Assembly (NCBI GenBank): GCA_021229015.1
Contig: CM037792.1
Coordinates: 41,074,543-41,138,542, forward strand
Direction of reading: 5' to 3'
From: Solen grandis
Lineage: Eukaryota; Mollusca; Bivalvia; Adapedonta; Solenidae
Length of the DNA stretch: 64,000 bases
This document shows positions 13,959 through 23,308 of this stretch, piece after piece. Numbering within the stretch: the stretch's first letter is position 1; each line of letters opens with the position of its first letter. Under the pieces are notes generated by a model. It did not search any database. It was not told where the DNA came from and was given only the letters and a program-made list of their open reading frames with translations. The translations under genes and the position numbers were made by a program.

Positions 13959-16347
13959 AACTAGATGTCATTCGTGAAAACGAATGATAGGACTTTCTGC
14001 AAGCTGTGTTAATGCAAAAAGCAGGAGATAGAAGTTTCATGTAATGTCTCACCTCTGGTAGTATTTCATGTTCATGCTGAACAATTGACATTATATTCCG
14101 AAATTAGTGCAAATGATAAGAACTAAGTATTTGTCTGTAACGTAACATGATGTCCTATGACGTCAGGACATGACTGCAAACTTGATTTCTAGTTTAAAGG
14201 TCCTATGTTTGAATCTTACTTCAGCCGCAATACTTCGGTTTTTCGGAATTAAGGTTAGCTTACAAAATACACCTTAGTTTCAAGATGTACCATCTGCGAA
14301 AATTTGAAGAAAATCTGATCATAAATGGCGGCTGTAGAGCGCAAATACCATTTTTCACTATTTTTAGCTCTGACGTCAGGTGACGTCATAGGGTGCTGAA
14401 AATGCTGTTGATCAAAAGCGCATACTTTACTGCAATAACTCTGAAATTTTCATTATTCTGAACAACTGGCATCATGTCGAAATCATTCCCCTAAAATGAA
14501 AATTAAGAAGTATGCCTATGATGTCACATGACGTCATATGACGTCACGTATCAAAATTTATTTAGAAATTCTGCAGAACTGCAAACTGTGTAAGTTTCAA
14601 CTTTCTATCTCATCCTGAAGCTCTTTAATCCTAAAATGAAATTTTCGGTCCTATGTTCGAATCTTATTTCAGCCACAGAACTTCGGTCTTTCGGAACTTC
14701 GGTTAGCTGACAGGATATGCAAACCGTAGTTTCAAGATGTACCATCTGTGAAAATTTGAAGAAAATCTGACCATAAATGACGGCTGTAGAGCGCGAACAC
14801 CATTTTTCACTATTTTTAGCTGTGACGTCATGTGACGTCATAGGGTGCTGAAAATGCTTTTGTTCAAAAGCGCATACTTTACTGTCATAACTCTGAAATT
14901 TTCATTATTCTGAACAACTGGCATCATGTCGAAATCATTGCCCTAAAATGAAAATTAAGAAGTATGCCTATGACGTCACATGACGTCATATGAAGTCAAG
15001 ACTCAAAGTAAATGTAGAAATTCTGCAGAACTGCAAACTGTGTAAGTTTCAACTTTCTATCTCATCCTGAAGCTCTTTAACCCTAAAATGAAATTTTCGG
15101 TCCTATGTTCGAATCTTATTTCAGCCACAGAACTTCGGTCTTTCGCAATTTCGGTTAGCTGACAGGATATGCACACTTTTGATTCAAGATGTACCATCTG
15201 TGAAAATTTGAAGAAAATCCAACCATAAATGACGGCTGTAGAGCGCGAACACCATTTTTCACTATTTTTAGCTGTGACGTCATGTGACGTCATAGGGTGC
15301 TGAAGATGCTTTTGTTCAAAAGCGCATACTTTACTCTCATGACTCTGAAATTTTCATTATTCTGAACAACTGGCATCATGTCGAAATCATTGCCCTAAAA
15401 TGAAAATTAAGAAGTATGCCTATGACGTCACATGACGTCATATGACGTCACGATTAAAAATACATGTTGACATTTTGCAGAACTGCAAACTGTGTAAGTT
15501 TCAACTTTCTATCTCATCCTGAAGCTCTTTAATCCTAAAATGAAATTTTCGGTCCTATGTTCGAATCTTATTTCAGCCACAGAACTTCGGTTTTTCGGAA
15601 TTTCGGTTAGCTGACAGGATATGCACACCTTTGATTCAAGTTGCACCATCTGTGAAAATTTGAAGAAAATCCGACCATAAATGACGGCAGTAGAGCGCGA
15701 ACACCATTTTTCACTATTTTTAGCTGTGACGTCATGTGACGTCATAGGGTGCTGAAAATCATTGAAATCAAAATTTCCTCACGTGACTAATAAGCCATAA
15801 AAATTTCATCGTCCTAGGCCTATTGCAACATATAAAAATAAGCGTTTAGTTAGGAAGAAGAAAAGAATAATAATAATAAACATAACAAACCCAATAGGAC
15901 TTTCTGCTTTAGGCAGAAAGTCCTAATAAAAAAACAGTACAAACCCAATATGACTTTCTGCCTGTAGGCAGAAAGTCCTAATAAGAAGAAGAAGAAGAAG
16001 AAGCAGAAGAATAATAAAAAAACAGTACAAACCCAATATGACTTTCTGCCTGTAGGCAGAAAGTCCTAATAATAAAAAAACAGTACAAACCCAATATGAC
16101 TTTCTGCCTGTAGGCAGAAAGTCCTAATAAAAAAACAGTACAAACCCAATATGACTTTCTGCCTGTATGCAGAAAGTCCTAATAAACAGTTCAAAACTAA
16201 TAGGACTTTCTGCCGAAAAGGGCAGAAAGTCCTAATAAAAAACAGAACAAACCCAATAGGACTTTCTGCCGAAAGGGCAGAAAGTCCTAATAATAAACAT
16301 AACAAACCCAATAGGACTTTCTGCTCTAGGTAGAAAGTCCTAATAAT
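13959..16347 (-). repeat. Composite satellite unit E5: A monomers then palindrome cluster, no B
   Basis: AACTAGA module (13,959-14,000), one partial A monomer near 14.2 kb and three full A monomers (14.5-15.75 kb). Where B monomers would follow, the sequence goes through a GAAGAA/AATAAT run into a cluster of palindromes (15,890-16,345). Confidence 0.88.
15891..16345. repeat. Cluster of eight palindromes, AGGACTTTCTGC arms
   Basis: About eight hairpins, each with AGGACTTTCTGC (or TGACTTTCTGC) and GCAGAAAGTCCT arms of 11-13 bp around a 3-8 nt loop. They are separated by AATAATAAAAAAACAGTAC-like spacers with CCCAATA just before each. Single copies end other units (850-880). The arms equal the subterminal motif beside each AACTAGA module. 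Confidence 0.9.
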
Positions 16348-16922
16348 AACTAGATGCCGTTTGCACGGCAAACGATAGGACTTTCTGCAACCCTTTTAAA
16401 ATTTAATCAAACTGAAAATCATTTATACGGAATACGAAGAAGTCATTAGGAAATGAGAGTGTATCCTATACATTCTGTGAAAATTTTAGGAAATTCCATC
16501 CATTTATAATGTCTGCAGAGCGCATACAAACTTTTTGACCTGACGTCTATTCTGATGTCATATGAATATGAATTCATTGCATTTAAAAATTCAGCATCTT
16601 AAATACATGTTATAAAATCTTCATTCTGGACCATTCAGATCACATTGAATTTATTGCGCGAGAAAGGTAAACATATAAGAGCGTCATGACGTTAAATGAC
16701 GTCGGGCCTGTGAAATTCTAAAGAAACCTATGAAATTACAACATGAGCAAATTTCTTCTCTCTATCTAATCTGCGGGCTCTGAAATATTTAAATTAATTT
16801 TGAGGTAATATTTTCGAAACTTGGTTTAACCAAAGAACTTTGGTCTTTTCAATATTTGAAAAGGAAAGTAAGGATGCACGACTAAAGCGTAACTTACACC
16901 CATTAGAAAATCTTCTCCAAAT
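16348..16922 (-). repeat. Start of unit E6, decayed, runs into the gap
   Basis: AACTAGA at 16,348 followed by a hairpin of different stem sequence (CGTTTGC/GCAAACG) and TAGGACTTTCTGC. The rest is a diverged monomer: CATTCTGTGAAAATTTTAGG, TGTCTGCAGAGCGCATACA and one or two decayed TGACGT motifs are still readable. Confidence 0.75.
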
Positions 16923-17022
16923 NNNNNNNNNNNNNNNNNNNNNNNNNNNNNNNNNNNNNNNNNNNNNNNNNNNNNNNNNNNNNNNNNNNNNNNNNNNNNN
17001 NNNNNNNNNNNNNNNNNNNNNN
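16923..17022. other. Assembly gap (100 N)
   Basis: Exactly 100 N, the usual placeholder for a join of unknown size. It separates decayed satellite DNA from the last visible PIP5K1 exon. The true gap may hold more satellite and the terminal exon. Confidence 0.98.
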
Positions 17023-17090
17023 GCATTAAGTTACTAAGTTTCCATGGTGTAACAATAAAGTTTCCATGGCGTAGCAGCTCATGAAAATTC
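17023..17090. other. Short sequence between gap and last visible exon
   Basis: Contains a twofold repeat of AAGTTTCCATGG.GTA. No exon is seen. It includes the in-frame TGA at 17,089-17,091 used if the donor at 17,100 is skipped. Confidence 0.6.
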
Positions 17091-17100
17091 AAACACTCAC

Positions 17101-17669
17101 CGTTTCGTCATTTTCGTGGACTAACTCCTGATCTGCTTCCGTCAGAACTTCATTTGGTAGATTTTTCAAAGCCTCAAGAAGCTCAGTTTTTTGCCTAGCA
17201 GGATCACCCTGGCTCTCCATTGTTTGTTCTGCAGATTCCGTATTCTCAGATTCCGTATACTCCCCATCGACTGACGAGGTCACCTCTGACATGCGCGAGG
17301 ACGATGAGTAAGAAATGTCACTTATACGCGCTTCACTAGCGCCCTGCGCATTTGTATTGCCGTCATTTAATTGTTCATCCAGAACTGGTTTATCTCTGGT
17401 CTGCCTCTGGTCACTTTCAATTCCAGTTTTTGACACATTTTTCATATTGCTTAACCTTGACACCATGTCTTCAGCACGTGTTATCACTATATTGCCACTT
17501 GCGTCTTTCTGTACCTCCAACTGAGGGTCGAGGTGGGAGGCAGCACTGTAATACGAGGCATCGGTGCTGTTGCTTCCAACCATGATCCTGGATGGAGAGT
17601 TATTGCCCGAGTCGTGAGAGAGACTCACCGCGGAGTCGCGCTCAAGTGGCAGGTTGGGAATATGCGAAT
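17101..17669 (-). CDS. PIP5K1: PIP5K1 exon: long C-terminal tail exon with two possible ends
   Basis: 569 nt (ATTACAG acceptor). After the split aspartate it reads SHIPNLPLERDSAVSLSHDS and continues Ser/Glu-rich to NLPNEVLTEADQELVHENDE-T. A consensus donor (ACG-GTGAGT) sits at 17,101/17,100. If that intron is retained, or this is the terminal exon, translation adds VSV and stops at 17,091-17,089. The spliced form would need an exon beyond the gap. No domain is recognised. Confidence 0.85.
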
Positions 17670-17810
17670 CTGTAATTTATCAAGAAAGTCATTCTCATAA
17701 ACAAAAGGAATGTCATTATCATCTGCGAAGGAATTCATTTTTAAGCTGACAGGAAAGGTAATTTTTCATCAACTATAAAACTGTATAGTTTTACAGAACA
17801 ATTAATTTAC

Positions 17811-17971
17811 CGAGGACTTCGCTACTGCAGCTGGGGCTGGAGGCAGTGTAACTCGGAGTTCCCTCAGTGAAATCTGTATAGGTCGGTGTTGACTCGGACA
17901 CACTGAGAGGAGAGTGGACCCGGATGTTGCCCTCCTGCTGCTGGATCGTCTGGAAGTAGGGTCTGTCCGTC
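17811..17971 (-). CDS. PIP5K1: PIP5K1 exon: C-terminal tail
   Basis: 161 nt (TTCCAG acceptor, CTCG-GTAAAT donor). It encodes TDRPYFQTIQQQEGNIRVHS, PLSVSESTPTYTDFTEGTPS and YTASSPSCSSEVL, a Ser/Thr-rich, probably disordered segment. The junction makes R upstream and D downstream. The intron between it and the previous exon is almost filled by a dispersed repeat. Confidence 0.87.
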
Positions 17972-18011
17972 CTGGAACATGATATCGGGCATGTATGTAG
18001 AGCAATCGAAT

Positions 18012-18395
18012 GTTAAGGTAACCCATCCATCTTTCAATCATAATCATGGTCCTTCAAATGCTTAAGTGTCGTCGTATGCGAGCAAAACTATTTTTAGCAA
18101 AACTGACCTTGACCTTGTTTACCTGAAAATCAATCCAAATCTTCCTCTTCCCATAAGGTACCTGTATACTAAATATGATCAGCATACCACACTCGTAAAA
18201 GAACTTTTTTGACTGAAACGAATAATCTATTTTTAGTAACAGTGGCCTTGTCCTTGAGTATGACAACAGTATGTCGATTGTAACAAGAGGTATTTGACGG
18301 AACGAAATGTTTGACATCCGCCCGTCTACCCAACGATGTACCCTCATTCTAATACCAGGACTTTTTGTTGTAAACCCAGTTAACAAATCTGACAA
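18012..18395. repeat. Dispersed repeat filling a PIP5K1 intron
   Basis: Resembles 39,895-40,120 and part of 40,660-40,710: shared TATTTTTAGCAA, TGACCTTGACC, CTGAAAATCAATCC, CTTCCTCTTCCCATAAGGTA and GGTCCTTCAAATGC. It occupies nearly the whole 436-bp intron between two tail exons. Class unknown. Confidence 0.75.
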
Positions 18396-18407
18396 TGAAG
18401 TACTAAC

Positions 18408-18552
18408 CTTCCGTTCTCCGATGACCGCAGGCCAGGAACTGGGGAGAGGGAAGACTTGTCACGAGGCCGTGCCCCCGTCGTCAAGGCCTCCTCGAATGTG
18501 GGTGGGGGCGTGGAACTATCAATCAAGAGGTCGGGCCGAGCACCGGTTTTAC
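18408..18552 (-). CDS. PIP5K1: PIP5K1 exon: start of C-terminal tail
   Basis: 145 nt (CCCCAG acceptor, GGAAG-GTTAGT donor). GT completes the arginine codon, then KTGARPDLLIDSSTPPPTFE, EALTTGARPRDKSSLSPVPG and LRSSENG. Tails of this family are Ser/Pro-rich and poorly conserved, so the assignment depends on phase match across the 18-kb intron and the shared strand. Confidence 0.85.
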
Positions 18553-18559
18553 CTGGGGA

Positions 18560-18980
18560 AAAAATAAAAAAAATTCAGTTTCTTGTTTCCCTATACTATA
18601 CAACTCAGATGTATTTTATACAATATTGTACAACTGGTTTTACAGAGTTAAGTTTTTAATTATTTCTTCTTATTTCTTCGTATAATTTATTGATTTATAG
18701 TGACCAATCACTGATTGGTTCATGTGTATGCTTATAACCCAGTGAACATGCGTGGAATTTAACACCAGCATATAGATTTTGTGTTCCGGGAGTGCTCATT
18801 GATTTATGTAAGTTCAGGTCTCATTTTGAAACCAAATGTTCTAACGACTCCTTCTCAATAGTGCCTGGGTTAGACACCTCTGAAGGTCATGATAAATAAC
18901 TTGATGCCAAATTTGGTTTGAAGCTAGACAATGGATCACTACTCATGTACACTACCACTGACCCATGGAGCAAAAGTGGC
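18560..18980. other. Intron sequence, nothing recognised
   Basis: A/T-rich intron between the 18,552 exon boundary and the minisatellite. No exon, RNA gene or clear repeat found. Confidence 0.5.
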
Positions 18981-18982
18981 AT

Positions 18983-20008
18983 AGGGTACTTAGGAGTAGA
19001 ACATGGTACTGAGGAGTAGAACAGGGTACTGAGGAGTAGAACAGGGTACTGAGGAGTAGAACAGGGTACTGAGGAGTAGAACATGGTACTGAGGAGAAGA
19101 ACAGGGTACTGAGGAGTAGAACAGGGTACTGAGGAGTAGAACATGGTACTGAGGAGTAGAACATGGTACTGAGGAGTAGAACAGGGTACTGAGGAGTAGA
19201 ACATGGTACTGAGGAGTAAACAGGTACTGAGGAGTAGAACAGGTATGAGGAGTAGAACAGGGTACTGAGGAGTAGAACAGGGTACTGAGGAGTAGAACAG
19301 GGTACTGAGGAGGTTAGAAACAGGGTACTGAGGAGTAGAACAGGGTACTGAGGAGTAGAACAGGGTACTGAGGAGTAGAACATGGTACTGAGGAGTAGAA
19401 CATGGTACTGAGGAGTAGAACAGGGTACTGAGGAGTAGAACATGGTACTGAGGAGTAGAACATGGTACTGAGGAGTAGAACATGGTACTGAGGAGTAGAA
19501 CAGGGTACTGAGGAGTAGAACAGGGTACTGAGGAGTAGAACAGGGTACTGAGGAGTAGAACATGGTACTGAGGAGTAGAACATGGTACTGAGGAGTAGAA
19601 CAGGGTACTGAGGAGTAGAACATGGTACTGAGGAGTAGAACAGGGTACTGAGGAGTAGAACAGGGTACTGAGGAGTAGAACATGGTACTGAGGAGTAGAA
19701 CATGGTACTGAGGAGTAGAACATGGTACTGAGGAGTAGAACATGGTACTGAGGAGTAGAACATGGTACTGAGGAGTAGAACAGGGTACTGAGGAGTAGAA
19801 CAGGGTACTGAGGAGTAGAACAGGGTACTGAGGAGTAGAACAGGGTACTGAGGAGTAGAACAGGGTACTGAGGAGTAGAACAGGGTACTGAGGAGTAGAA
19901 CATGGTACTGAGGAGTAGAACATGGTACTGAGGAGTAGAACAGGGTACTGAGGAGTAGAACATGGTACTGAGGAGTAGAACAGGGTACTGAAGAGTAGAA
20001 CATGGTAG
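18983..20008. repeat. 20-bp minisatellite, about 51 copies
   Basis: Nearly perfect head-to-tail repeats of GTACTGAGGAGTAGAACAGG, with a common variant ACATGG for ACAGGG. Disturbed units near 19,215-19,320 have small indels. The period is not a multiple of three and the unit lacks stops in some frames, so three long minus-strand ORFs run through it without being genes. Confidence 0.98.
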
Positions 20009-20164
20009 AATCCTTATCAACCTGCAAGGACTTTGTTTTGTGCAAATTATATTACTAGATTGACAAAAAGCTACGCTGGTATAGCATGATACCATGTGAA
20101 TAGTGCTTGACCTAGATTACACAAATGAACGGATGAGCTTGTAACACTTTACTTTGTATACATT

Positions 20165-20705
20165 AAATATGATGCAGTGATCATGTTTAAACGGCTCCTT
20201 TATCAGGCCTCCTTATATTGTAGCTCAGGTTCTATTCAGTCTGTATGCCCCCTTCATATACCATTTAAGGTTCATTGAATTAATATTCATCAAGTTTTAA
20301 ATTTGTACATGAATATTCATGAGGTAAAGCATTAACATAAGCAGTTGTAAACAAGAGTTAAATATTTAGGATTAGAATATCCCGGCTTCTTAATCCAGAT
20401 TCAATGGTATTTCATAAAAATACTGATCTACTAGCTAGTTTAAACTTACAGTACAAGTCATTAATTTTCGTGGGGGACTAATTTTCATGGGCAATTTTAG
20501 CCACATATATTAATCCCCTTGAACACTTTTATTCAATAGACCTCATCTTTTATAGAACACGACTTAACAAACATGTGTACCAGCAAAATTGACTTTATCT
20601 TAGATTCCACAAAATTTGATGGCAAGGAAAATAAATGATTTTACAAGATTTGTTTTATGTCAGTGGGGGGGAAGAAGTTCTTACAACTTCTACTACTCCC
20701 TCTAG
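20165..20705. repeat. Dispersed repeat (copies near 52.7-53.35 kb)
   Basis: Shares with 52,740-52,870 and 53,055-53,180 the order: TTGTAGCTCA, CAGTCTGT.TG, ATATACCATTTAA, TTCA/TTAATATTCAT and ACATGAATATTCATGAG. ACAACTTCTACTACTCCCTCT at 20,680-20,701 resembles ACAACTTATACTACTCCCTC near 53,306. A decayed non-autonomous transposon is likely. Confidence 0.6.
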
Positions 20706-22356
20706 ATGGTTCTAAGGTTGGAACAGTATAGAGCGCCTGGGAAGGTCAGAAAAAATGTCTTGTTGGTAAAACAGGTTGAAACGTGACAGAAAATGAATGT
20801 GATTTCCAATAAAGACCCACTTTGCTTTGTGACCCTTTCGGGGCTTAAGTTGTGCCTACAGAAACTGGGAAGGCCTAATATTTCCAACTTACCGATATTT
20901 TGCTCCTCGTTTATACTTGTTGTCCTGGGCCCTCGTTCTCCGGGTTTGCGTTTTGATGGGGAATGCTTCAGTGCTGTAATTTACACAAGCAGCGATGAAA
21001 AATAATCTAGATTGAACACCTTTACTTATAGCACAAACACAGAGTAGATCCATTATAAAGCGCTCCATTATAACCCATTATTATAATGCCCTACAAACAA
21101 CCCCTTAGTCTTTATTTTTCGATTTGATAAGTTACTTATTTTCATAGAATTAAAATGATGCTCAATATAATGCTGTGATCCTAAAATGACATTTAATATA
21201 GCGCAATAATGGAGCTGCACTGTAGAAATGAGCCAGATATCATATTGTTGCTTTTATTTTGCAACAAAACTATTTTTTCCATAAAGAATTTTTTGCAGAA
21301 AAAAAAAGTCATGGATAAGCAAGATTCAAATACTTTTCATAAGTTTACATTCGTTTCTAAGCAAATCAGATCTCCATGAAAACGCTCTCTGAAAACAATA
21401 TGAAGCCAGACGCTAACACTATGTCTTCTCAAATTTTAGAGTGCTGTTTTCCAATGTTTTTTTTATACTGAAATGCGGATGCCTCAATTACTTAAATTTC
21501 TTTTGGTCTTTTTTTACTGACTACGCAGGAAGTAGTCAATGGCTGATCTGGTTTACACAAAAGAATACAACATGATTTTGTTTGTGAGGCTGTTTGTGGG
21601 CAGTGACCATGTATAGGAATGGCAAACTTAGATTTTTTCCTGCTAAAAACTGGAAAGCACTGACACTGTACACATGTATACAGAATTCAAGAGACATATG
21701 CACTAATTTGTTAGCGTAGTGATATATGAAGATGAGTTGTCAGTCTAGGTGATTACAATATTCCTACAATGCATCCTAAGCCTGCACATCTGGTCTGAAT
21801 AAGACATCTAGTCTGGCTTCGTATTTGCTCTCACAATGTGTTACAACGTATGGTAATTCTGTTACATTTGATTGTTTAATATTTAATAGCAGATTCTTGA
21901 ATAAATTTAAAATGATATATTTGAGATAGAATTATTAAATGAAAACAGACATTCTGAAAGTCAAGTTAAAATAATTTTTATCAATTTTTAATTTTTTATA
22001 TTTTTTAAATGAAATAAGAATTTCTCAGTTAATTATTTTTCAAAATTAACAAATTTCTTAAAACTCTACACAATTACCAAACATTCATTTCAATTAAAAA
22101 AAAAAAAAAAAATACAGCGTACAGACAAAAACAAGGACTAGTTCGTTAACTCAAGGTCACATGACTAAAACCATGCCAACGATGCAGACCAATGAAATAA
22201 ATACAGACATTACATCATTACAGAGACAGGTAACATACACAGGCATGAATAGACATGAGGCTCAAGAGGCAAGCAACATTTGATCTCACTGCCAAGCTTA
22301 AGTCTAGTCTACTGACGTTTTTTTTTTTTTTTATTTGTTTTTCTTTTCTTCCTACT
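20706..22356. other. Long PIP5K1 intron, mostly unassigned
   Basis: A/T-rich intronic DNA. The one suggestive part is 21,035-21,230, where GATCCATTATAAAGCGCTCC and ATAGCGCAATAATGGAGC look like the decayed inverted ends of a small TA-type MITE. No exon seen. Confidence 0.4.
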
Positions 22357-22548
22357 CATAAAGCCTGATCTGCAGAAAACCACAGTTAAACCTTACCAAA
22401 TTTAATTACAAAATCCTCATTTCCAGACCACTGAGGAGCAGCGAACAGCATAAAACCTGATCAGCCTGCGAGTTACTCGCAGGCTGATCTGGTTTTATGC
22501 TGTTCGCATAGGTCTTTTTATGGTGTCCTCTATGACGAAAAAGGTTAA
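22357..22548. mobile_element. TTAA-type palindromic MITE, one end lost
   Basis: Matches the MITE family from CATAAAGCCTGATCTGCAG through the central hairpin (GCCTGCGAGT/ACTCGCAGGC) to a decayed end (AAAAAGGTTAA). The TAACCCTTTCCCTC end is missing, replaced by T-rich sequence. Confidence 0.85.
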
Positions 22549-22954
22549 TTGATTTTTTTGTTCATATCTTTTATATATATTATTTTTTATCTATTATTTT
22601 ATTACTTGAACACTATCTTTTAATTTCTTCTTTTTTAAAATCAAACTGAACCTTACGTTCATACAGAAAATTGTACTGCTTAAAAATGTGAAGATTTGGA
22701 GCAAGATTATTGTAACTATTTCTGTCTTCATATGTGTTTCTATAGTTTCCTGCACCAAGCCTTCAATATGAAAATTTAGCTGACAATGACATCAGCATTC
22801 CAAAGACTTAGTGGAAAACTGCGGTAACTACATATAAAAAAAGAATCAGTTACAGTAATTCTGCACCGAGTCATCATCCTTGAAGTGGGAAGAAACCTAA
22901 GTTTGTACAGAAGAGCCACGTGTCCAAAACTGAATTCCAAATACCCTTTCAAAT

Positions 22955-23035
22955 AAAACACTGGATCATCCTAGGATTGAACCTGGGTCGCATTTGTAAC
23001 CAGCAAGTGTGTTAACCTTTACGCAGACATCCTTA
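22955..23035 (-). repeat. Possible tRNA-SINE head fragment
   Basis: Reverse complement contains AGGTTCAATCCTAGGATGA, like a pol III B box. No A box is clear, so this is weak. Confidence 0.35.
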
Positions 23036-23308
23036 TTCTAAACCTATGTTCTTTTATTTTATTTCACGTCAGTGACATTGCAAGTGAGGCTACTTGTTCT
23101 ATTTCCTGGCTACAGCTAAAATGAATTGACTTTTCTTCAAGCAGTGGCCTTATCATCTTATATATTATACTAATGGATCATTGCTGGTTTGAGGTGGTAT
23201 GACTGACTCACTAAAGAAGGCCCCTACTCATTTTTTTAACCATAAACAGTACAATGTTTTGTTTTTCTACTGATAGAAATTTTGCTGAATTTTAAGTTGA
23301 CTATGGTG

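Larger units (their letters stand above)
359..15750. promoter_or_regulatory. Dense array of TGACGTCA (CRE/ATF-type) palindromes
   Basis: Clusters of two or three TGACGTCA octamers at 10-bp start spacing recur at both ends of almost every monomer. Examples: 365-372 and 375-382; 6,313-6,320 and 6,333-6,340 with a one-base variant between; three perfect copies at 15,423, 15,433 and 15,443. By eye there are well over 100 perfect or one-mismatch sites (not counted exactly). TGACGTCA is the consensus cAMP response element bound by CREB/ATF bZIP dimers. Function here is inference. Confidence 0.8.

Noticed and set aside
1164..15745. Recurrent 60-78 codon minus-strand ORFs
   Set aside because: They are the same satellite monomer read many times. 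Overlapping frames are open equally, and the ORFs begin and end in the CRE-cluster region.
15891..16345. CRISPR-like array
   Set aside because: Palindromes are regularly repeated but spacers are near-identical A/T-rich runs rather than unique sequences, and the genome is animal.
16066..16371. 101-codon ORF across the palindrome cluster
   Set aside because: Built from repeats of the hairpin arms (LLGLSA and similar), with no independent support.
16826..17092. ORFs spanning the N gap
   Set aside because: The middle is unknown sequence, so continuity cannot be claimed.
18887..20095. Minus-strand ORFs of 402, 323 and 243 codons rich in Tyr-Ser-Ser-Val-Pro
   Set aside because: They are readings of a 20-bp tandem repeat that lacks stops in all three minus-strand frames. 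No start context, domain or splice support.
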